A DNA stretch of 64,000 nt from Thioalkalivibrio sp. ALJT (lineage in GTDB: Bacteria > Pseudomonadota > Gammaproteobacteria > Ectothiorhodospirales > Ectothiorhodospiraceae). Within the stretch, counting starts at the first letter, position 1; each line of letters opens with the position of its first letter. This document shows, piece by piece, positions 57,930-64,000 of the stretch. The notes beneath the pieces were generated by a model. That model saw only the letters and a list, made by a program, of their open reading frames with translations. It did not search any database and was not told where the DNA came from. Where the stretch lies: positions 1 through 64,000 of the forward strand of contig NZ_KB907131.1 of the NCBI RefSeq assembly GCF_000381825.1, read 5' to 3'. The position numbers and the translations under genes are program-made.

Positions 57930-58923
57930 TGATCAGCCCTGCCTCGCGGAAGTAGCGTCGGGCCCCGGGGTGCATCGGTGCCGACAGGCCTTCGTCCACC
58001 ATGCCCCTGCGTTCGAGACCGTCGAAGGCGGGGTGCAGGCTGCGGAAGGTCTCGAAGTTTTCGAATACCGCGCGGGTGAGCTCGTAGGCGGCGGTGTTCG
58101 AGGTGCGGTTGGAGGTCACGACCGTGGCGCCTACGCCATAGGTGTGAATGGCCTCGTCCTGACCGGGGTAGGTCCCGGCCGGGATTACGGCCGTCAGGTA
58201 GTACGGGGTGGCTTCGATCAGGGCCTCCACCGCTGCGCCTTCGATGGATACCAGACGGGCATCGCAGGTGGCGATAGGCTCCTGAATCGCGGCCGAGGGG
58301 TGGCCGACGGAGAACACGAAGGCGTCGATGCGGTTGTCGCAAAGCGCCTGGGACTGCTCGCGCGAGGGCAGTTCGGACACGCGGCGGAAGGTGTCGCGGT
58401 CCCAGCCCAGCGTCTCCATCAGGTGCTCCATCAGCGTGCGCTGGCCGGAACCGGGATTGCCGATATTGACGCGCTTGCCCGGCAGGTCATCCAGGCCTGC
58501 GATGTCCGTGTCCGGGCGCACCACCAGGGTCAGGGGTTCCGGGTGCAGGCTGAACATCGCGCGCAGGTGCGGGGCCGCACCGAAGTCCTCGAAACGACCG
58601 CTCCCGTGGTAGGCGTGGTACTGCAGGTCGGACTGGGCCACGCCGAAGTCCATGTCGCCGGAGCGCACCATGTTCAGGTTGAAGACCGAGCCGCCGGTGC
58701 TCTCTGCGGTGCAGCGCATGCCGTGTTCGGCACGGCGCGTGTTGAACAGCCGGCACAGGTGCTGCCCGGCCGGGTAGTAGACCCCGGTGACCCCGCCGGT
58801 TCCGATATTGATGAAGCGCGACTCTGCCGCCAGCGCGGGGGCCGCCAGCGCAAGCCCCAGGCCAAGCAGGCCGCTGAGCAGGCGGCGGCGTACGGAACAG
58901 CGGCGGTCGGGATGTGCTCGCAT
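57919..58923 (-). CDS. TAXI family TRAP solute receptor
   Basis: 334 aa. Signal peptide after basic RRRLLSGLLGLGLALAAPALA; mature domain starts SRFINIGTGGVTGVYYPAGQHLCRL, with LGKRVNIGNPGSGQR-like GKRVNIGNPGSGQRTLME. Binds the substrate in the periplasm for the fused permease. ATG at 58923 with CCGGAGAAGG. Substrate unknown (glutamate, dicarboxylate and others in the family). Confidence 0.94.
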   Translation of the reverse strand: MRAHPDRRCSVRRRLLSGLLGLGLALAAPALAAESRFINIGTGGVTGVYYPAGQHLCRLFNTRRAEHGMRCTAESTGGSVFNLNMVRSGDMDFGVAQSDLQYHAYHGSGRFEDFGAAPHLRAMFSLHPEPLTLVVRPDTDIAGLDDLPGKRVNIGNPGSGQRTLMEHLMETLGWDRDTFRRVSELPSREQSQALCDNRIDAFVFSVGHPSAAIQEPIATCDARLVSIEGAAVEALIEATPYYLTAVIPAGTYPGQDEAIHTYGVGATVVTSNRTSNTAAYELTRAVFENFETFRSLHPAFDGLERRGMVDEGLSAPMHPGARRYFREAGLINER

Positions 58924-59041
58924 GCCTTCTCCGGGGAACGGGGGAACCGGAAGTTTAGGGAAACATGATTCAATGTACAGCGTATGGCGTCCATGATTGC
59001 CGGCGCGTAGTGTGAGGGACCCTTTTCCGGAGGCCCCGACC

Positions 59042-59857
59042 ATGTGGCTGCAGACCCGCTGCGACTTCGAGTTCGAGATCGCCGTGCCCACGCCATTCGT
59101 GCTGATGCTGCGCCCGCGCAGTGGCCCGTTGCAGTGGATTGCGAGCGAGGAATACCGCCTGGTGCCCCATGCGCCGGTATCCGAGTTCGTGGATGTCTAC
59201 GGCAATCTCTGCCAGCGCGTGATCGCGCCACCGGGTCCGTTCTCGATTCATACCGCGGCGGAGGTGAAGACGGCCGACGCCCTTGATCGGGCCCCGGGCG
59301 CCCCGTTCGTGGAGGTGCAGTCGCTGCCTGACGCGACCCTGGGCTATCTCCTGCCGAGTCGTTACTGCGAGTCCGATCGCTTCAACCGGATGGCCTGCGA
59401 GATCACCGCTGGTCAGGCGCTTGGTTACGATCAGGTGGCGGCGATCGAGCAGTGGTTGCGGGAGCGTATCCAGTACATTCCCGGCAGCAGCGACATTCCC
59501 ATCTCTGCGGTGGAGGTCAACCAGCGCGGGAAGGGGGTGTGCCGCGACCTGGCGCATCTTGGCATCGCGCTCTGCCGCAGCCTCAGCATCCCGGCCCGCA
59601 TGGTCGTCGGTTACCTGCATGGCCTGGAGCCAATGGACATGCATGCCTGGTTCGAGGCCTTTGTCGGCGGGCGCTGGTACAGCTTCGATGCGACCCAGGC
59701 CGAGCTGCGCGGCGGCTACGTGGTGGTGGGCTACGGGCGCGATGCGGCAGATGTGGCGATCTACACCCAGTTTGGCCTGCCGGTGTTTCCCATCCGGCAC
59801 GAGGTCGATGTGCACCGGATCACGCCGCCGGGTCCGCGTCCGGCCGGCGTCGATTGA
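59042..59857 (+). CDS. Transglutaminase-like family protein
   Basis: 271 aa. N-terminal beta-domain ([20 protein letters not shown]) and transglutaminase core: Cys in [29 protein letters not shown], His in [22 protein letters not shown], with Asp. Cytoplasmic (no signal). Predicted cysteine peptidase or amidase; substrate unknown. GGAGG before ATG 59042. Divergent from the TAXI gene. Confidence 0.9.
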   Translation: MWLQTRCDFEFEIAVPTPFVLMLRPRSGPLQWIASEEYRLVPHAPVSEFVDVYGNLCQRVIAPPGPFSIHTAAEVKTADALDRAPGAPFVEVQSLPDATLGYLLPSRYCESDRFNRMACEITAGQALGYDQVAAIEQWLRERIQYIPGSSDIPISAVEVNQRGKGVCRDLAHLGIALCRSLSIPARMVVGYLHGLEPMDMHAWFEAFVGGRWYSFDATQAELRGGYVVVGYGRDAADVAIYTQFGLPVFPIRHEVDVHRITPPGPRPAGVD

Positions 59858-60312
59858 TGCGCATGTCGCGGGATGGTGACCACCGGGCTTGAACGGCCTT
59901 GAGCTTGGCGGACGCTCGTTGCGAATCAGGTTTCCCGGTGGCCTGCGGGGGCTTCGCCCGGTTTCCTGTGTGGCCCGGGATCGCGCCGTAAACGTACTGA
60001 TTTCAGAGGTTGAATCCGGCGTCGAAGCGGCGGCCGCCGGGAGCCCGGCCTGAAAAGAGGGGCGCAATGGCGTATGCTGTGCGGCCTTTTCGACGGCTGC
60101 GTCCCGGAGAGGACGCGGGTCCAGTCGCACCTCCGCGCGGGGATCGAGTTCCCGATCTGGCGTCCTGGGTGTGTCGGTCCGGCCTGGCTGCCTGACAGCG
60201 GCAGTGCCCGGACCGCCAGCCGCGCCGCGCGCGGACGCGCGACTGCATCTGTGCTTCCCGATGGCTGGCGCGCCGAAAATCCAGTATTCAAGGCTTTGAA
60301 CGGGAGATCCGT
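59858..60312 (+). other. Long GC-rich leader upstream of glyA, no gene seen
   Basis: 455 nt without a convincing frame. From about 60065 on it contains several possible stems (GCGTCCCGGAGAGGACGC; CGGGGATCGAGTTCCCGATC). I could not match a known folate, ZTP or other riboswitch, so only an unexplained long leader is stated. A CGGGAGAT ribosome site precedes glyA. Confidence 0.3.
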
Positions 60313-61572
60313 ATGTTTTCGATCGACATGAGTATCCACGGTTACGACGACGAACTCTGGGGTGCCATCAGCAAGGAGGCCCAGCGCCAGGAAGAGCACA
60401 TCGAGCTGATTGCCTCCGAGAATTACACCAGCCCGCGCGTGATGGAGGCCCAGGGCTCCGTCCTGACCAACAAGTACGCCGAGGGCTATCCGGGCAAGCG
60501 CTACTATGGTGGCTGCGAGTACGTGGATATCGTCGAACAGCTTGCGATCGACCGTCTCAAGGCGCTCTACGGCGCCGACTACGCGAACGTGCAGCCGCAT
60601 TCCGGCTCGCAGGCGAACGCAGCCGTGTACATGGCCCTGCTGCAGCCGCATGACACCGTGCTCGGCATGAGCCTGGACGCCGGTGGCCACCTGACCCACG
60701 GTGCCAAGCCGAACTTCTCCGGCAAGATCTACAACGCGGTGCAGTACGGCATCACCGACGAGGGCCTGATCGACTACGACGAGGTCCAGCGCCTGGCCAC
60801 CGAGCACCAGCCGAAGATGATCGTCGCCGGCTTCTCCGCTTATTCGCGTGTGGTCGACTGGAAGCGCTTCCGCGAGATCGCCGATTCCGTGGGCGCCTAC
60901 CTGATGGTGGACATGGCCCACGTCTCCGGCCTGATCGCCGCCGGCGAGTACCCGAACCCGATCGACTACGCCCACGTGGTCACCTCGACCACGCACAAGT
61001 CCCTGCGCGGGCCGCGTGGCGGCTTCATCATCACCAAGGGCCAGCCGGAGCTGAACAAGAAGTTCCAGTCGCTGATCTTCCCGGGCACCCAGGGCGGCCC
61101 GCTGATGCACGTGATCGCCGGCAAGGCGGTGGCGTTCAAGGAGGCCCTGGAGCCGGAATTCAAGACCTACCAGAAGCAGGTGATCGCCAACGCCCGCGCA
61201 ATGGCCGAGGTCCTGGTCGAACGCGGCTACGACATCGTCTCCGGTGGCACCGACAACCACCTGTTCCTGCTGAGCCTGGTGTCCAAGGGCATGACCGGCA
61301 AGGCCGCGGACGCCGCCCTGGGCCGCGCCAACATCACGGTCAACAAGAACGCCGTGCCGAATGACCCGCAGTCCCCGTTTGTCACCTCCGGCATTCGCAT
61401 CGGCACCGCCGCGCTGACCACCCGTGGCTTCACCGAGGCCGAGTCGCGCGAGCTGGCCGGCTGGATCGCCGACGTGCTGGATGACCACGAGAACGAGCAG
61501 GTGATCGACGCGACCCGCGACAAGGTCGTCGAGATCTGCCGCCGCTTCCCGGTCTACGGCGCCGTCGAATAA
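60313..61572 (+). CDS. glyA: Serine hydroxymethyltransferase
   Basis: 419 aa. PLP lysine K229 in [36 protein letters not shown] and [19 protein letters not shown] are typical. Converts serine and THF to glycine and methylene-THF. Ribosome site GGGAGAT. Followed 22 nt later by nrdR, a common gamma order glyA-nrdR-ribD. Confidence 0.98.
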   Translation: MFSIDMSIHGYDDELWGAISKEAQRQEEHIELIASENYTSPRVMEAQGSVLTNKYAEGYPGKRYYGGCEYVDIVEQLAIDRLKALYGADYANVQPHSGSQANAAVYMALLQPHDTVLGMSLDAGGHLTHGAKPNFSGKIYNAVQYGITDEGLIDYDEVQRLATEHQPKMIVAGFSAYSRVVDWKRFREIADSVGAYLMVDMAHVSGLIAAGEYPNPIDYAHVVTSTTHKSLRGPRGGFIITKGQPELNKKFQSLIFPGTQGGPLMHVIAGKAVAFKEALEPEFKTYQKQVIANARAMAEVLVERGYDIVSGGTDNHLFLLSLVSKGMTGKAADAALGRANITVNKNAVPNDPQSPFVTSGIRIGTAALTTRGFTEAESRELAGWIADVLDDHENEQVIDATRDKVVEICRRFPVYGAVE

Positions 61573-61594
61573 CGCGGCATAGCGGCGGCCCGCC

Positions 61595-62164
61595 ATGCGC
61601 TGCCCGGCCTGTGGCGCTCAGGAGACCCGCGTGGTCGACTCGCGGGTGGCCGGTCCCGAGCAGGAGCAGATTCGGCGTCGGCGTGAATGCCGCGCCTGCG
61701 GGGCACGCTTTACTACCTTCGAGCGGGCGGAGTTCAGCCTGCCGCGGGTGGTCAAGCGCTCCGGCGAGCGCGTCGCGTTCGACGAGGACAAGCTGCGCAG
61801 CGGGCTGCGCCGGGCCCTGCACAAGCGCCCGGTGAAGACGGAAGATGTCGAACGCGTGATCGACGACATCAAGCGCCAGCTTTCCGCCCTTACGGCCCCC
61901 GAGGTGAAGTCCGACCGTATCGGCGAGATGGTGCTGGCGGCCCTGCACGGGCTCGACCACGTGGCCTACATTCGGTTTGCCTCCATCTATCTCAGCTTCG
62001 CCAGCGTGCAGTCCTTCCGCGAGGCTATCGAGCGCCTGGAAGAGGACCTGAGCCCGGAAATGCGCCGGTCGCAGTTGCGCCTGATTGACGAAGAGGCGGC
62101 TGACGCGGCCGCGGATCGGGAGCTGACCGGGACCGGGCATGATGCGCAGGAGGAGGGTGCGTAA
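61595..62164 (+). CDS. nrdR: Transcriptional regulator NrdR
   Basis: 189 aa. Zinc ribbon C3-x2-C6 ... C32-x2-C35, then ATP-cone (LPRVVKRSGERVAFDEDKLRSGLRRALHKRPV). Represses ribonucleotide reductase genes. Longer than the usual 150 or so residues because of a C-terminal acidic tail (about 30 residues). Stop overlaps ribD start by 1 nt. Confidence 0.97.
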   Translation: MRCPACGAQETRVVDSRVAGPEQEQIRRRRECRACGARFTTFERAEFSLPRVVKRSGERVAFDEDKLRSGLRRALHKRPVKTEDVERVIDDIKRQLSALTAPEVKSDRIGEMVLAALHGLDHVAYIRFASIYLSFASVQSFREAIERLEEDLSPEMRRSQLRLIDEEAADAAADRELTGTGHDAQEEGA

Positions 62165-63351
62165 TGGACACGCCGACCACGGAGCAGGCCACTCTCGACC
62201 GGCATTACATGGCGCGGGCACTGGGGCTGGCGGACTACGGCCGTTTCAGCACGGACCCGAACCCGCGTGTGGGCTGCGTACTGGTGCGTGACGGGCGCGA
62301 GGTGGGTGCCGGACTGCACTGGTTGGCGGGTGCCCCGCATGCCGAGGTGAACGCCCTGACGGCCGCTGGCGCCGCTGCTCGCGGCGCGACGGCCTATGTC
62401 ACGCTGGAACCCTGCAGCCATCATGGACGGACCCCGCCTTGCACCGGGGAGCTGATCCGGGCGGGCGTGGCGCGGGTGGTGATCGCCATGCAGGACCCGA
62501 ACCCGCGGGTCTGTGGCGGCGGCATCGCGGCACTGCGCGAGGCGGGTATCGAGGTGACTACCGGGGTCCTCGAAGAGGCGGCACGGGCCCTGAATCCGGG
62601 CTTTGTCCGGCGTATGGAACACGGGCGACCCTGGGTGCGCGTGAAGCTCGCGGCCAGTCTGGACGGGCGCACCGCGATGGCCTCCGGCGATTCGAGATGG
62701 ATCACCGGCGAGGCGGCGCGGCGTGACGTGCAGCTTTGGCGTGCCCGCGCCGGTGCAATCCTGACCGGCAGCGGTACCGTGGTCACCGACGACCCGCGCC
62801 TGAACGTGCGTCTGCAGCCCGGCGCACTGGCGGCCCAGGCGGGTTTTCCCGAACTCCCTGAGGTACGCGACCTGTCGTCACGGCAACCGCTGCGCGTGAT
62901 TCTGGATGCGCGTCTGCGCACGCCGCCGTCGGCGCAGATCCTGCGAACCGGACCGGTGTGGGTGCTTACCGCGCCCGGGATGGCGCAGACCCCGGCGGCG
63001 GACGCCCTGCGCGAGCGCGGGGCCGAGGTGCGCCCGGTGCCGCTGGCGCAGGGCAGGAGCGAGGGAGGTCTGGATCCGGGCACGGTACTGCAGGAGCTGG
63101 GGCGCGCGGAGATCAATGAGCTCCATGTCGAATCCGGTCCGGGCCTGGCCGGGGCCCTGGCGCGCGGTGGCTGGGTGGACGAGTGGCTGATCTATCAGGC
63201 GCCCCTGCTGCTGGGCTCGAATGCCCGTCCGCTGGTGGAATGGCCGCTGGCGCATATGGATGAACGCGCCGAACTGGAGATCCTCGAGAGCCGCTGGGTC
63301 GGCGACAGCCTGCGCCTGCGCGCCCGCCCGCGCCCCTGCCCGCGCCCCTGA
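62164..63351 (+). CDS. ribD: Bifunctional diaminohydroxyphosphoribosylaminopyrimidine deaminase / reductase
   Basis: 395 aa. Zinc deaminase site HAEVNAL and PCSHHGRTPPC in the N-terminal half; C-terminal reductase domain VRVKLAASLDGRTAMASGDSRWITG. Second and third steps of riboflavin synthesis. The protein ends with a repetitive RARPRPCPRP tail. Confidence 0.96.
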   Translation: MDTPTTEQATLDRHYMARALGLADYGRFSTDPNPRVGCVLVRDGREVGAGLHWLAGAPHAEVNALTAAGAAARGATAYVTLEPCSHHGRTPPCTGELIRAGVARVVIAMQDPNPRVCGGGIAALREAGIEVTTGVLEEAARALNPGFVRRMEHGRPWVRVKLAASLDGRTAMASGDSRWITGEAARRDVQLWRARAGAILTGSGTVVTDDPRLNVRLQPGALAAQAGFPELPEVRDLSSRQPLRVILDARLRTPPSAQILRTGPVWVLTAPGMAQTPAADALRERGAEVRPVPLAQGRSEGGLDPGTVLQELGRAEINELHVESGPGLAGALARGGWVDEWLIYQAPLLLGSNARPLVEWPLAHMDERAELEILESRWVGDSLRLRARPRPCPRP

Positions 63352-63682
63352 GCGCCAGTTTCACGGTGCAGAAGGTCCGGGACGGTTTCACCGGAAGAGG
63401 GGCGGGTGGAAGGCCGGTTGGGTTGGAAAGGGCGCGCGCAATGGCTGTGCTGGGGCCGACCCCCACCATTCGTTTTGGTCCTTCACCGTAATGTCCCTGC
63501 CAGTCTTCCTGCCTTCCTGTGAATCGTCCCGGACGCCTCTGCGTATGCTGCGCGTTGAACCGGAGGCTTTCGGGAAGAACCGGGTAAAAGGCCGGGGCGT
63601 GGTGCGAAACCACCAGGGTTTCCCTATGATGGGCGCCTTTTCGCACCTCGTACCGGGGTTGCGCACCAAGAAAGCAAGGCCC
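63352..63682 (+). other. 331-nt gap between ribD and riboflavin synthase, no gene seen
   Basis: No credible frame and no FMN-riboswitch (RFN) landmarks. A hairpin-like GGTGCG/CGCACC pair and AAGCAAGG (ribosome site) stand near the end. Probably an independent promoter region for the synthase gene. Confidence 0.35.
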
Positions 63683-64000
63683 ATGTTTACCGGAATCATC
63701 GAGACCCTTGGCAGCCTGGATCGCCTGACCCCCAGCGGCGGTGATGTGCGCCTGCACGTGAATGCCCCCGGGATGGATCTGTCGGACACGCGCCTGGGCG
63801 ACTCCATCGCGGTCAACGGCGTGTGCCTGACCGTGACCGATCTGACGGATACGGGGTTTGCCGCGGACGTCTCGCGCGAGTCCCTGAACGTGACCACGCT
63901 GGGCGGGCTGGGGCCGGGCGACCGGGTCAATCTGGAGCGGGCCCTGGCGCTGGGCGACCGCCTCGGTGGCCACATGGTCTCGGGCCACGTAGATGGTGTG
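63683..64000 (+). CDS. ribE: Riboflavin synthase, alpha subunit, N-terminal part (cut by window edge)
   Basis: 106 codons up to the window end. Begins MFTGIIETLGSLDRLTPSGG, includes GDSIAVNGVCLTVTDL and GDRLGGHMVSGHVDGV, the first lumazine-binding domain and linker of riboflavin synthase. Converts 6,7-dimethyl-8-ribityllumazine to riboflavin. ATG preceded by AAGCAAGG. Confidence 0.95.
   Translation, partial: MFTGIIETLGSLDRLTPSGGDVRLHVNAPGMDLSDTRLGDSIAVNGVCLTVTDLTDTGFAADVSRESLNVTTLGGLGPGDRVNLERALALGDRLGGHMVSGHVDGV

Noticed and set aside
63352-63682. FMN riboswitch before riboflavin synthase
   Set aside because: None of the RFN landmarks (for example the GGGGUGAAAUUCCC and GAUCCGGU elements) is seen.

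Overview
The window is a high-GC, densely coding bacterial chromosome segment. Gene content points to a gammaproteobacterium, most likely of the Ectothiorhodospiraceae/Thioalkalivibrio type. Supporting signs are a GarA/GarB-like peroxiredoxin-glutaredoxin plus disulfide-reductase pair, a fused TRAP-TAXI transporter, a glycolate/glyoxylate salvage cluster, an ornithine-lipid gene pair, and gamma-type neighbourhoods such as ffs-dnaX-ybaB-recR. This taxonomic reading is inference; there is no rRNA gene, and I recognised no tRNA, phage, CRISPR array or known defence system. The only insertion-sequence gene is a transposase fragment cut by the left edge.

Layout, left half. 0.8-4 kb: molybdate uptake (modABC, minus strand) with a short ModE-like regulator and a good ModE box. 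4.1-13 kb: a minus-strand acetate module made of acs, a DnaQ-like exonuclease, two cNMP/CBS/DUF294 proteins, and a two-part sodium:solute symporter. 13.1-15.5 kb: glutathione(-amide) redox genes garB/garA with a possible OxyR site. 15.9-19.3 kb: 4.5S SRP RNA, dnaX, ybaB, recR and a HIT protein. 19.7-26.5 kb: an outer-membrane protein, rsgA, phhB, a small cytochrome c, orn, nadC, an alanine/glycine symporter and a ZIP transporter. 26.5-32.1 kb: a tandem glycine riboswitch with terminator controls gcvT-gcvH-gcvPA-tpx-gcvPB, in which a thiol peroxidase sits between the two halves of glycine decarboxylase.

Layout, right half. 32.3-38.6 kb: a large PAS/GGDEF protein, dgkA, and divergent znuA / znuCB with a Zur-like box. 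38.8-43.2 kb: folA-thyA-lgt and a DUF255 thioredoxin-fold protein. 43.4-46.4 kb: a multi-sensor diguanylate cyclase split by a one-base frameshift. 46.8-50.7 kb: a rhodanese, then olsB-olsA-like acyltransferases, a GT4 glycosyltransferase and a PAP2 phosphatase, possibly a phosphorus-sparing lipid module. 50.9-58.9 kb: serine-glyoxylate aminotransferase with glcF and glcE (no glcD), then a TRAP-TAXI transporter. 59.0-64 kb: a transglutaminase, glyA, nrdR, ribD and the start of riboflavin synthase.

One-carbon and C2 metabolism recur: glycine cleavage, glyA, serine-glyoxylate aminotransferase, glycolate oxidase subunits, thyA/folA and acetate activation. This fits an organism that must salvage glycolate and glycine, as an autotroph would. 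Three points deserve attention. The split diguanylate cyclase can be restored to one reading frame by a single base. A MITE-like palindromic element of about 165-170 bp abuts the stop codons of two unrelated genes. The disulfide reductase carries an NADH-type rather than NADPH-type cofactor pocket.
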